From assembly GCF_003992615.1 (NCBI RefSeq), contig NZ_RZMY01000018.1, forward strand, positions 288,201 to 352,200: 64,000 nt of DNA, written 5' to 3'. This stretch comes from Flagellimonas beolgyonensis (GTDB taxonomy: Bacteria; Bacteroidota; Bacteroidia; Flavobacteriales; Flavobacteriaceae). Position 1 is the first letter of the stretch. Every line of letters begins with the position of its first letter. Shown piece after piece: positions 17,770 to 25,989 of this stretch. Under the pieces are notes generated by a model, which worked only from the letters and a program-made list of their open reading frames with translations, searched no databases and was not told the origin of the DNA. The translations under genes were made by a program, and so were the position numbers.

Positions 17770-18732
17770 ATGAGAGTGTTGATTACAGGAGCGACCGGAT
17801 TGGTGGGGCAAGAGATAACAAGCCTCCTACAAGAAAAAGGCATCCCCGTAAATTATTTGACAACCAGTAAGGAAAAAATTACCAAGGACAACGACTACAA
17901 AGGGTTCTATTGGAATCCGTCCAAAGGTAAAATAGACCTCGATTGTTTCGAAGGTGTGCAGGCCATTATTAATCTTGCGGGAACCACAATTGCTAAAAGA
18001 TGGACGCCAGCCCACAAAAAAAAGGTGCTTTCAAGCAGGATCAAAAGTATAAGCACCCTTAAAAAAGGATTGGAAGAATTCGGGGCAAGCGATGTGGAGT
18101 GTTTTGTTTCCGCATCGGCAATTGGTATTTATCCAGACTCACCCTCCAATTTTTACGAAGAAGATACAAATCAAGTTGCCAATGGTTTTTTGGGGGAAGT
18201 GGTAGAAAAATGGGAAGCTGGGACAGATACCCTAAGCGAATTGGATATGAAAGTGGCCAAAATTCGAATAGGTGTGGTGCTTTCCCGTGAAGGTGGTGCC
18301 TTGCCCAAAATGGCAATGCCCATCAAGAATTTTGTGGGGGCACCCATCGGTCATGGAAATCAGTGGCAATCCTGGATACATATAAAGGATTTGGCCCAAA
18401 TGTTCGTGTTCATTGTGGAGAACAACCTGAGTGGCGTTTATAATGGGGTTGCACCAAACCCTGTCACCAATACCAAATTGACCAAAGAGTTGGCCAGGGT
18501 GATGGACCGTCCGCTGTGGATGCCCAATGTACCTGCGTTTGTCCTAAAAGCACTGCTTGGAAAAATGTCCCAGTTGTTGTTGGCGAGCCAAAGGGTAAGC
18601 AGCAAGAAAATAGAGAATGAAGGTTTTACATTTCAGTTTGCCAACATTTGTACCGCATTGGAAAATTTGTACCACAATGCCCATGCAAACGAAATGGCCC
18701 CAATGGAGACTGCAGAAAACGAATTGGTATAG
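17770..18732 (+). CDS. TIGR01777-type (YfcH-like) NAD(P)-dependent epimerase
   Basis: The 320-residue extended short-chain dehydrogenase has the dinucleotide motif GATGLVGQ (residues 7-14), the family strings FYWNPSKGKID and IINLAGTTIAKRW, a SASAIGIYP active-site strand and GGALPKMAMPIKNFVGAPIG. These are landmarks of the TIGR01777/YfcH group with a C-terminal DUF1731-like domain (YNGVAPNPVTN, MPNVPAFVLKALLG). The usual catalytic Tyr lies in IGIYPDS. The natural substrate of the group is not established. It ends at a strong terminator ahead of grpE. Confidence 0.92.
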   Translation: MRVLITGATGLVGQEITSLLQEKGIPVNYLTTSKEKITKDNDYKGFYWNPSKGKIDLDCFEGVQAIINLAGTTIAKRWTPAHKKKVLSSRIKSISTLKKGLEEFGASDVECFVSASAIGIYPDSPSNFYEEDTNQVANGFLGEVVEKWEAGTDTLSELDMKVAKIRIGVVLSREGGALPKMAMPIKNFVGAPIGHGNQWQSWIHIKDLAQMFVFIVENNLSGVYNGVAPNPVTNTKLTKELARVMDRPLWMPNVPAFVLKALLGKMSQLLLASQRVSSKKIENEGFTFQFANICTALENLYHNAHANEMAPMETAENELV

Positions 18733-18758
18733 CCAATTTTTCTGGGTATAATAAGTAA

Positions 18759-18785
18759 CAATCCGCCTTTGGCGGATTTTTTAAT
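18759..18785 (+). terminator. Terminator after the epimerase gene
   Basis: AATCCGCC and GGCGGATT form an 8-bp stem with a 3-base loop (ttt), followed by TTTTTTAA. Confidence 0.9.
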
Positions 18786-18801
18786 GTTTTGTGGTGACAT
18801 T

Positions 18802-18833
18802 TTGACATTTTTCCACAATTGGCAGTACTTTTG
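18802..18833 (+). promoter_or_regulatory. Promoter of grpE-dnaJ (-33 TTG, -7 TACTTTTG)
   Basis: TTG (18802-18804) and TACTTTTG (18826-18833) are separated by 21 bases, matching the Bacteroidetes housekeeping promoter. No CIRCE inverted repeat (the HrcA operator) is seen nearby. Confidence 0.7.
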
Positions 18834-18866
18834 CCGTTTCAAATCGGTAACAAAATAAACGAGCAT

Positions 18867-19439
18867 ATGAGCGATAAGAGTAAGGTTGAGGAAATGGAGG
18901 AGCCAACAAATGGCCAAGCCTCTGAAAGTACTGAGCTGAACGGGGATAACAACGAATCTGGAAATTCCGGGGATGGCATGGAAGAACTTTCTGTGGAAGA
19001 ACAACTTCGCGAAGACCTTGCCAAGGAAAAGGACAAGTTTTTGAGACTTTTTGCCGAGTTCGAAAATTTTAAAAAGCGTACCTCAAAAGAGCGTATGGAT
19101 CTTTTTAAAACCGCTGGTCAGGAAGTCATTGTGGCACTATTGCCGGTTATGGACGATTTTGATAGGGCCCTTAAAGAACTGTCCAAATCCGAGGACACCG
19201 AAATGTTCAAAGGTGTGGAGTTGATCAGCAATAAATTCAAGGAAACCCTAAAGAACAAGGGGTTGGAGCAAATCGAAGTGCAGGCTGGCGATGTTTTTGA
19301 TGCCGAGGTACACGATGCCATTACCCAAATACCCGCTCCCGATAAAAAAATGAAAGGTAAGATCATAGATGTGGTTGAAAAAGGATTTAAATTGGGAGAC
19401 CGCATTATTAGACATCCTAAAGTGGTCGTTGGAAACTAA
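18867..19439 (+). CDS. grpE: Nucleotide exchange factor GrpE
   Basis: GrpE releases ADP from DnaK in the Hsp70 cycle. The 190-residue protein starts at MSDKSKVEEM; a longer in-frame extension upstream overlaps the promoter and was rejected. An acidic, disordered N-terminus (to about 50) precedes the long coiled-coil (REDLAKEKDKFLRLFAEFEN) and the C-terminal beta domain with the signature VQAGDVFDAEVHDAI and VVEKGFKLGDRIIRHPKVVV. dnaJ starts six bases after its stop. DnaK is encoded elsewhere. Confidence 0.97.
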   Translation: MSDKSKVEEMEEPTNGQASESTELNGDNNESGNSGDGMEELSVEEQLREDLAKEKDKFLRLFAEFENFKKRTSKERMDLFKTAGQEVIVALLPVMDDFDRALKELSKSEDTEMFKGVELISNKFKETLKNKGLEQIEVQAGDVFDAEVHDAITQIPAPDKKMKGKIIDVVEKGFKLGDRIIRHPKVVVGN

Positions 19440-19445
19440 TTGTGT

Positions 19446-20561
19446 ATGAAGGAGGACTATTACGACATATTGGGTGTCTCCAAAGGAGCATCCGAAGCTG
19501 AAATCAAAAAAGCCTATCGAAAGAAGGCCATAGAATTTCACCCCGATAAAAATCCCGGTGATGCCAAGGCCGAGGAAATGTTCAAGAAAGCAGCCGAAGC
19601 CTATGAGGTATTGAGCGATCCGGACAAACGTGCCAAGTACGACCGGTTTGGTCATTCCGCTTTTGATGGTAGCGGCGGTTTTGGTGGCGGAGGTATGAAC
19701 ATGGACGACATATTCAGCCAGTTCGGTGATATTTTTGGTGGTGCCTTCGGTGGTGGATTTGGTGGATTCGGCGGATTTGGTGGTGGTCAACGCCGCATGA
19801 AAGGAAGCAATCTGCGAATCCGCGTGAAACTTACGTTGGAAGAAGTGGCCAATGGGGTGGAGAAAAAGGTTAAGGTGCGCCGAAAGGTACAGGCCGATGG
19901 GGTTACCTATAAAACCTGTCCGACATGTCATGGTACCGGTCAGATTACTAAAATCACCAATACGATATTGGGTAGAATGCAAACGGCCACGGCATGTACC
20001 AGTTGTGGTGGTTCGGGCCAGACCATCGATCAAAAGCCCCATGGTGCCGATGCACAGGGATTGAAGGTGGAAGAGGAAACCGTATCCATTAAAATTCCGC
20101 CAGGTGTAGAGGATGGCATGCAGTTGAAGGTTGCCGGAAAGGGTAACGAAGCCCCAGGAAATGGAGTGCCCGGCGATTTGTTGGTTGCCATAGAAACCGT
20201 GGAGCACGAAACCTTGAAACGAGAAGGGGACAACCTGCATTATGATTTGTACATCAGCATATCCGAAGCGGTTTTGGGCAGTTCCAAAGAAATTGATGCC
20301 GTGGGCGGAAAGGTCCGCATCAAATTGGAACCCGGAATCCAGTCCGGAAAAATATTGCGCTTGCGGGGTAAAGGTATCAGCAGTTTGAACGGTTATGGAA
20401 GCGGGGACCTTTTGGTTCATGTAAACGTATGGACCCCAAAAGTGACCAGCAAGGAGCAACGGGAGTTTTTCGAAAGAATGCAGAACGATGAAAATTTCGC
20501 GCCAAAACCCGAAAAATCCGACAAATCTTTCTTTGAAAAAGTAAAAGATATGTTCTCTTGA
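19446..20561 (+). CDS. dnaJ: Chaperone DnaJ with reduced zinc-finger domain
   Basis: The 371-residue Hsp40 stimulates DnaK ATPase and delivers clients. The J-domain has the HPD triad (FHPDKNPG, about 33-35), followed by a Gly/Phe-rich linker (about 75-118). The zinc region has only two CxxCxGxG motifs, CPTCHGTG and CTSCGGSG, in place of the four of E. coli DnaJ. By alignment the retained pair are motifs 2 and 3 (zinc centre II), and motifs 1 and 4 are replaced by short non-Cys sequence. The C-terminal peptide-binding domains and a basic tail ([11 protein letters not shown]) are complete. The start is the ATG at 19446, two codons after a TTG. Confidence 0.97.
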   Translation: MKEDYYDILGVSKGASEAEIKKAYRKKAIEFHPDKNPGDAKAEEMFKKAAEAYEVLSDPDKRAKYDRFGHSAFDGSGGFGGGGMNMDDIFSQFGDIFGGAFGGGFGGFGGFGGGQRRMKGSNLRIRVKLTLEEVANGVEKKVKVRRKVQADGVTYKTCPTCHGTGQITKITNTILGRMQTATACTSCGGSGQTIDQKPHGADAQGLKVEEETVSIKIPPGVEDGMQLKVAGKGNEAPGNGVPGDLLVAIETVEHETLKREGDNLHYDLYISISEAVLGSSKEIDAVGGKVRIKLEPGIQSGKILRLRGKGISSLNGYGSGDLLVHVNVWTPKVTSKEQREFFERMQNDENFAPKPEKSDKSFFEKVKDMFS

Positions 20562-20572
20562 GCATAAAATTC

Positions 20573-20601
20573 TTGCTGTTTAAATAAAAAACGTATATTT
20601 G
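20573..20601 (+). promoter_or_regulatory. Promoter of a short intergenic transcript (-33 TTG, -7 TATATTTG)
   Basis: TTG (20573-20575) and TATATTTG (20594-20601) are separated by 18 bases. The predicted start is near 20608, and a terminator follows within about 80 bases, upstream of a separate promoter for the ABC genes. Confidence 0.65.
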
Positions 20602-20607
20602 AAACTG

Positions 20608-20690
20608 ATGTTGGGTGACCGATATCTAATTTTCTTTTTCATAGCAATTTTTTTCCCATCCTTAAATTTTTTGAGGGTGGGTTTTTGTTT
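20608..20690 (+). ncRNA. Candidate small RNA of about 80 nt between dnaJ and the ABC genes
   Basis: A full promoter (20573-20601) and a terminator (20653-20690) bound a short transcript with no convincing coding content. A 28-codon hydrophobic frame (ATG 20608, stop 20692-20694) covers the whole unit, but it reads straight through the terminator stem and its T run, which is unlike a real coding sequence. The ABC genes have their own -7 box (TATCTTTG, 20722-20729), so the unit looks independent rather than a leader. I could not assign it to a known RNA family. Confidence 0.5.
20653..20690 (+). terminator. Terminator of the short intergenic transcript
   Basis: CCCATCCTT (20655-20663) pairs with GAGGGTGGG (20673-20681, with two G-T pairs) and is followed by TTTTTGTTTTT. 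Confidence 0.75.
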
Positions 20691-20721
20691 TTAAGGAATT
20701 CACTGGTAACTGTCAAATACA

Positions 20722-20729
20722 TATCTTTG
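20722..20729 (+). promoter_or_regulatory. Putative -7 promoter box of the ABC transporter operon
   Basis: TATCTTTG fits TAnnTTTG, 15 bases upstream of the ATG at 20744. A clear -33 TTG is lacking. Confidence 0.45.
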
Positions 20730-20743
20730 AAAAAATAGTTTAC

Positions 20744-21682
20744 ATGGATCATATCCTTGTTGCCAAAAATGTTTCCAAAACCTATGGGGACTACACTGCA
20801 TTGAGCAACATTTCATTGGAAATCCCGAAAAATTGTATTTACGGTCTTTTGGGCCCGAACGGGGCAGGGAAGACCTCCTTTATACGCATCATCAACCAGA
20901 TTACCCATCAAGATGCTGGGGAAATTTTGTTCAATGGCGAACCCTTGGGCCCGGAACATATTGCCCAAATCGGATATTTGCCCGAAGAGCGCGGACTGTA
21001 CAAAAGCATGAAGGTAGGGGAGCAGGCCCTCTACTTGGCGCAATTGAAGGGGTTGCCCAAGCAAGTGGCCAAGGAACGCCTAAAATATTGGTTCGATAGG
21101 CTTAATATCGGTGACTGGTGGAACAAGAAAATCCAGGAACTTTCCAAAGGAATGGCGCAGAAGATACAATTCATCGTAACCGTACTGCACGAGCCCAAGT
21201 TGCTGATTTTCGACGAACCTTTCAGTGGATTCGATCCCATTAATGCCAACATCATCAAAGATGAAATTTTACAGTTGAAGGAAAAAGGGACCTCTATCAT
21301 TTTTTCCACACACCGCATGGAATCGGTTGAAGAACTGTGTGAATACATTGCCCTGATCCATAAATCGGAAAAAATATTGGATGGAAAACTTTCCGATATC
21401 AAAAATGCCTACAAGAACAATATGTACAGTATTGGTATGCATGTGGATGGGGACATTCAACCACTAATTGCCCAACTGAATGAAGAAGCGGAAGTGATCA
21501 CCTCCAATTTGGATATCAAGGACAATCAATGGGACCTAAAAGTTCAACTACCCTCCGAAGATACGGCTACCATCCTATCCAAGCTGACCAAAATGGGAAA
21601 TGTGAACCGATTTGACGAGTTGGTGCCTTCGGCAAACGACATATTTATACAAACCGTAAACAACAAGGAAAATGGCAAGTAA
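20744..21682 (+). CDS. ABC transporter ATP-binding protein (NatA-like)
   Basis: The 312-residue ATPase has Walker A GPNGAGKTS (about 38-46), a Q-loop region, the signature LSKGMAQKIQF, Walker B LLIFDEPFSGFDP and the switch His in STHRMES. The C-terminal 80 residues form the extra domain seen in NatA/DUF4162-type export ATPases. It powers the permease encoded by the next gene, whose start overlaps its end by 11 bases. The NatA/NatB layout suggests export of Na+ or another small compound, but the substrate is not determinable. Confidence 0.95.
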   Translation: MDHILVAKNVSKTYGDYTALSNISLEIPKNCIYGLLGPNGAGKTSFIRIINQITHQDAGEILFNGEPLGPEHIAQIGYLPEERGLYKSMKVGEQALYLAQLKGLPKQVAKERLKYWFDRLNIGDWWNKKIQELSKGMAQKIQFIVTVLHEPKLLIFDEPFSGFDPINANIIKDEILQLKEKGTSIIFSTHRMESVEELCEYIALIHKSEKILDGKLSDIKNAYKNNMYSIGMHVDGDIQPLIAQLNEEAEVITSNLDIKDNQWDLKVQLPSEDTATILSKLTKMGNVNRFDELVPSANDIFIQTVNNKENGK

Positions 21683-23012
21683 GCTGGGACTCATCATTAA
21701 ACGGGAGTATTTGGCCAAGGTGCGCAACCGGTCCTTTATTGTCATGACCATTCTGAGCCCTTTGTTGATTGTGGGTATGATCGTGCTGATCGCCTATTTG
21801 GCCAAGGTCAACGACGAGGACGTACGTGTGGTCACTGTTTTGAACGAAAGCGATTTTTTTCAGGAGGATTTTACACCAACCAAAAGCGTATCATTCGTAA
21901 ACTTCCATAACCTGAACTTGGAACAGGCCAAGGATTCCACGAATGCCTTGGAATATTATGGTTTGTTGTACCTGCCTAAAGGAGCAAGTTTGGAAGAAGT
22001 GGCCCATCAAAGTTATCTGTTTACCAAGAACAACCCCAATACCACGGTGACCCAACAGCTGGAACGTATTTTTCAGCGGCAGTTGCGCCAAGATCGATTA
22101 AAAAGACTGGGCGTATCGTCGGAACAGTTTTCCAGTGTGGAAGAGCCATTCGAGATCAATCTTTCCACCTTTGAAGGCGAAAGGAGCATGAAGGGCATCA
22201 ACGAACTTAAGGCCTTTATCGGTGGTGGGTTTGGCTATGCGATCATGATGTTCATTATCATTTATGGTGGTTTTGTTATGCGCAGCGTTATTGAGGAGAA
22301 GACCAGCCGAATCATTGAGGTGATCATTTCTTCCGTTAAACCATTTCAATTGATGCTGGGCAAGATCATTGGTACCTCTCTGGCCGGATTGACCCAATTT
22401 GCCATTTGGATCGTTTCCGCTTCGGCCCTTTTGTTGTTGGTGGTGATGCTTTTCGGAGTGGATATTTCGGCCCTTTCCCAAGATCCAAATATGTCGGGAG
22501 CATCCATGCCAGGCATGTCGCAACTGGCACCCATGGATAGCGATATGATGTTGTATGCCAAGGAAATTCTGGACATTCCATGGGGGTTGATGATCTTCTC
22601 GTTCTTGATCTATTTTGTACTGGGCTATTTAATTTATAGTTCCATTTATGCTGCCATTGGTGCCGCAGTGGACAATGAAACGGATACGCAGCAATTTATT
22701 TTTCCCATAATTTTGCCCTTGATGTTGGCCATTTACGTGGGCTTTTTCTCGGTTTTCAGCAATCCCCATGGACCCATTGCCGTCGGGTTTTCACTGTTTC
22801 CGTTGACCTCGCCCATTGTTATGCTGATGCGATTGCCGGGTGGAATTGGAGAAGGTGCAGTACCTTTATGGCAGTTTTTGTTGTCCATATTCCTATTGAT
22901 CGTTACCTTTTTAGGGATTGTAACGCTGGCGGCAAAAGTGTATAGGGTCGGTATCTTGATGTATGGCAAAAAACCGACCTACAAAGAATTGGTAAAATGG
23001 TTGAGATATTAA
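21672..23012 (+). CDS. ABC transporter permease (NatB-like, ABC-2 type)
   Basis: The 446-residue permease begins with the ABC-2 start KLGLIIKREYLAKVRNRSF and one transmembrane helix (about 25-50), then a large extracytoplasmic segment (about 55-180), then five or more helices. The motif RSVIEEKTSRIIEVIISSVKP before helix 2 is characteristic of the NatB/ABC-2 group. It is translationally coupled to the ATPase gene, and the MscS gene begins six bases after its stop. A short Met/Ser-rich periplasmic insert (MSGASMPGMSQLAPMDSDMM) lies between late helices. Confidence 0.93.
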   Translation: MASKLGLIIKREYLAKVRNRSFIVMTILSPLLIVGMIVLIAYLAKVNDEDVRVVTVLNESDFFQEDFTPTKSVSFVNFHNLNLEQAKDSTNALEYYGLLYLPKGASLEEVAHQSYLFTKNNPNTTVTQQLERIFQRQLRQDRLKRLGVSSEQFSSVEEPFEINLSTFEGERSMKGINELKAFIGGGFGYAIMMFIIIYGGFVMRSVIEEKTSRIIEVIISSVKPFQLMLGKIIGTSLAGLTQFAIWIVSASALLLLVVMLFGVDISALSQDPNMSGASMPGMSQLAPMDSDMMLYAKEILDIPWGLMIFSFLIYFVLGYLIYSSIYAAIGAAVDNETDTQQFIFPIILPLMLAIYVGFFSVFSNPHGPIAVGFSLFPLTSPIVMLMRLPGGIGEGAVPLWQFLLSIFLLIVTFLGIVTLAAKVYRVGILMYGKKPTYKELVKWLRY

Positions 23013-23018
23013 GTTAAG

Positions 23019-23906
23019 ATGCAGGAAGGCACCGAAGACATCAAAGAGATCATCAAGGAAGATATCTGGGGCTCCATTAAGAATTTTTTGGATATCGGTT
23101 TCCATATTGGTGAAGGTGACAAAACCATCAATCTAACGTTGGGGTTGTTACTGTTATTGACCGTGGCATTGATTGGTACCAAATTCTTGTTGAAATGGTT
23201 GCGCCACATCATCACCCGAAAAATGGAGCAGGAAGACAAGCAAAAATTTACCAGTGTCTTCAAGTTCAGCAATTATGTGGTGTATTTGGTTGCCGTGCTG
23301 ATCACCTTGAGTGCGGCAGGGGTAGATATCACCTTGGTCATCACCGCTTCCGCGGCATTATTTGTGGGGTTGGGCCTTGCCTTGCAAGAATTGTTCAAGG
23401 ATGTTTTGGGTGGAATTTTCATCATTATTGACAAATCGTTGCAAGTGGGCGATGTGGTTGAGGTGGATGGTAAAGTCGGTAAGGTGTTCGAGATCAAATT
23501 GCGTACCACCCGTGCCATCACCCGAGATGATAAGGTGTTGATCTTGCCCAATCACAAGTTCATCAGCGATATTGTGTACAACTACACCCAAAACCATAAA
23601 ACCACTCGGGAAAAAGTGGATGTCGGGGTAGCTTATGGTAGCGATGTGGAATTGGTGACCAAAATATTGATGCAGATAACCACGGAACAAAAAAATATAT
23701 TGAAGAATCCAAAACCGTTTGTACTTTTTGAAGATTTTGGAGATTCCGCACTCTTGTTTTCCATCAATTTTTTTACCAATGACAGTTTCAGGGACCCAAG
23801 GATCAAAAGTGAGCTCCGATATAAAATAAATGCCAAGTTCAAGGAGAACAATATTACCATTCCGTTCCCTCAGCGCGACGTACATATTATTCAGCCAAAA
23901 CCGTAG
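23019..23906 (+). CDS. MscS-family mechanosensitive ion channel
   Basis: The 295-residue protein has three membrane helices. The pore-lining TM3 carries LFVGLGLALQELFKDVLGGIFI, the Gly/Ala-ridge signature of MscS, and a cytosolic beta domain contains GDVVEVDGKVGKVFEIKLRTT, as in MscS. It opens on membrane tension to release solutes during osmotic downshock. It is the third gene of the ABC operon and the next gene follows closely. Length is near that of E. coli MscS (286). Confidence 0.95.
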   Translation: MQEGTEDIKEIIKEDIWGSIKNFLDIGFHIGEGDKTINLTLGLLLLLTVALIGTKFLLKWLRHIITRKMEQEDKQKFTSVFKFSNYVVYLVAVLITLSAAGVDITLVITASAALFVGLGLALQELFKDVLGGIFIIIDKSLQVGDVVEVDGKVGKVFEIKLRTTRAITRDDKVLILPNHKFISDIVYNYTQNHKTTREKVDVGVAYGSDVELVTKILMQITTEQKNILKNPKPFVLFEDFGDSALLFSINFFTNDSFRDPRIKSELRYKINAKFKENNITIPFPQRDVHIIQPKP

Positions 23907-23951
23907 AAAGCAATAAAAACCTCGACACACCATATTGCAATTTGGAAACCC

Positions 23952-24812
23952 TTGGTTTTCATTGTAATTCTCTTTGGCCAAGTGGGATGGGCACAGAGCA
24001 CGGATATTTTTCGAATAGAATACCTGAACATTCCAGAGAATGATACCGGGATAATGACCCAACGTTATAAGGGACTGTTCAACCTGCCCATCAAATTGAA
24101 CGAAAAAAAGGATTACCTCATTACGGGTCTGGAATATAACCGGTTCGATATGGGCTATTCGCGAAATCTCCCCTTCGATAAGAGTGAACTGATCCGGTTT
24201 CATATCATTGATTTGAATGTGGGACTATTGACCAAATGGAACGAAAATTGGAACTTGGTCGGTATTTTGACGCCCCGGTTGGCATCCAATTTTATCAGTG
24301 GTGGCGTGGCCACCGAAGATTTTTTCATGAATGCCACGGTAACCTTTTGGAAAGAGCGCATGGATGCGGATAGACCTTTTCGGTTGGTACTGGGGTTGAC
24401 CTATAATAGTACAACAGGTCTTCCGGTACCTTTGCCCTTGATCAACTACTACCGAAGGTTTCACCCCGATTGGTCGTTTACCTTAGGCATACCGAGAACG
24501 GACCTGAGACGATACTTTGGCAAAAAGCATTTTGTGGAATTGGCACTGTTCTTGGATGGATATTTCATAAATCTCCAAAATGATATCCCCATGATGAATG
24601 GTGAATTGGCCTCAAAAATATCGTTGACATCTTTGTATGGCGCTTTTGGGTATCAGTACAATGTGTCCAAAAAAATGGCCTTTTTTGCCATGGTGGGACG
24701 GTCCATTGTACAGGAAGGAAAGTTGAGGAACAACGACCAGGGAGATGTTTTTTTATTGAATGACGAGTCAAATCTTTATATTCGGACTGGGTTCAAAATT
24801 GGAATATTTTAA
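23952..24812 (+). CDS. DUF6268 family outer-membrane beta-barrel protein
   Basis: The 286-residue product has a short hydrophobic N-terminus ending GWAQS and then amphipathic strands with the family patterns YLITGLEYNRFDMGYSR, RLVLGLTYNSTTGLPVPLPL and YYRRFHPDWSFTLGIP, typical of DUF6268. No ATG precedes the signal region after the upstream stop at 23904-23906; TTG at 23952 gives a signal peptide without a basic N-region, while ATT at 23934 or ATA at 23913 would supply one. The true start is thus uncertain. It is probably translated from the MscS operon mRNA. Function is unknown. Confidence 0.8.
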   Translation: MVFIVILFGQVGWAQSTDIFRIEYLNIPENDTGIMTQRYKGLFNLPIKLNEKKDYLITGLEYNRFDMGYSRNLPFDKSELIRFHIIDLNVGLLTKWNENWNLVGILTPRLASNFISGGVATEDFFMNATVTFWKERMDADRPFRLVLGLTYNSTTGLPVPLPLINYYRRFHPDWSFTLGIPRTDLRRYFGKKHFVELALFLDGYFINLQNDIPMMNGELASKISLTSLYGAFGYQYNVSKKMAFFAMVGRSIVQEGKLRNNDQGDVFLLNDESNLYIRTGFKIGIF

Positions 24813-24822
24813 ATAAGGTACT

Positions 24823-25986
24823 ATGTCAAAAATTTTGGTAATTGAAGATGAGTCGGCCATTAGAAGGGTCTTGGTAAAGATATTAAGTGAAGAAAGCGAT
24901 ACCTATAATGTGCAGGAGGCCGAAGATGGTTTGGCTGGCATGGAAGTGATTAAAAAAGAAGATTTTGATCTGGTTCTTTGTGATATTAAAATGCCCAAGA
25001 TGGACGGTGTGGAAGTTTTGGAGGCCGCCAAAAAAATCAAACCTGAGATTCCGTTTATCATGATTTCCGGTCACGGAGACCTTGACACGGCCGTAAACAC
25101 CATGCGCATGGGCGCTTTCGATTACATCTCCAAACCGCCGGATTTGAACCGTTTGTTGACCACGGTCCGAAATGCCTTGGACAAAAAGGAACTGGTAGTG
25201 GAAAACAAGATTTTGAAGAAAAAAGTCTCCAAAAACTATGAAATGGTCGGTGAAAGTGAGGAGATCGGGACGATAAAGGAAATGATTGAAAAGGTGGCCC
25301 CGACCGATGCCAGGGTGTTGATCACAGGGTCTAACGGAACCGGAAAGGAGCTTGTGGCCCATTGGTTGCACGAAAAAAGTCCAAGATCATCAGAGCCCTT
25401 TATTGAGGTGAACTGTGCCGCCATTCCTTCCGAGTTGATCGAAAGTGAATTGTTCGGCCATGTAAAGGGGGCATTTACCTCTGCGGTAAAAGATAGGGCC
25501 GGTAAGTTTGAAGCGGCCAATAAGGGAACCATCTTTTTGGATGAAATTGGCGATATGAGTCTTTCTGCACAGGCCAAGGTGCTTCGTGCCCTGCAGGAAA
25601 ACAAAATTTCAAGGGTTGGATCTGATAAGGACATCAAAGTGGATGTGCGCGTGTTGGCGGCCACGAACAAGGACCTGAAAAAAGAGATTGAAGATGGAAA
25701 ATTCAGGGAAGATTTGTACCACCGTTTGGCGGTGATACTCATTAAAGTTCCGGCGTTGAACGACAGACGCGACGATATTCCGTTGTTAATCGACCATTTT
25801 TCCAAAAAAATTGCGGAAGAGCAGGGTACCGCCCAAAAGAATTTCTCGAAAAAAGCCATCGATATGCTCAAGAGCTACGATTGGACCGGAAACATACGTG
25901 AGCTTCGCAACGTGGTGGAACGATTGATCATTCTGGGCGGAAAGGAAGTCTCCGAAGAGGATGTAAAACTGTTTGCCAGCAAATAG
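24823..25986 (+). CDS. Sigma-54-type response regulator without DNA-binding domain
   Basis: The 387-residue protein has a receiver domain (1-120; phospho-acceptor Asp in LVLCDIKMPKMDG, Lys in ISKPPDL) followed by an AAA+ domain with Walker A GSNGTGKE, Walker B TIFLDEIGDM and the C-terminal RNVVERL. The sigma-54-contact loop, usually GAFTGA, reads GAFTSA (about 216-221). The protein stops right after the AAA+ lid, so the Fis-type helix-turn-helix of NtrC proteins is absent. Such truncated regulators may activate sigma-54 from solution without binding enhancers. No sensor kinase gene is adjacent. Confidence 0.93.
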   Translation: MSKILVIEDESAIRRVLVKILSEESDTYNVQEAEDGLAGMEVIKKEDFDLVLCDIKMPKMDGVEVLEAAKKIKPEIPFIMISGHGDLDTAVNTMRMGAFDYISKPPDLNRLLTTVRNALDKKELVVENKILKKKVSKNYEMVGESEEIGTIKEMIEKVAPTDARVLITGSNGTGKELVAHWLHEKSPRSSEPFIEVNCAAIPSELIESELFGHVKGAFTSAVKDRAGKFEAANKGTIFLDEIGDMSLSAQAKVLRALQENKISRVGSDKDIKVDVRVLAATNKDLKKEIEDGKFREDLYHRLAVILIKVPALNDRRDDIPLLIDHFSKKIAEEQGTAQKNFSKKAIDMLKSYDWTGNIRELRNVVERLIILGGKEVSEEDVKLFASK

Positions 25987-25989
25987 AGT

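Noticed and set aside
19248..20459. A 403-codon minus-strand frame opposite grpE/dnaJ.
   Set aside because: It mirrors the codon structure of dnaJ on the other strand; composition (His/Gly/Phe-rich) is that of an antisense shadow.
20608..20694. A 28-codon hydrophobic frame in the short dnaJ-ABC transcript as a real peptide.
   Set aside because: It runs through the terminator stem and T run, so base composition reflects the terminator; a non-coding RNA is the simpler reading, although the frame is noted.
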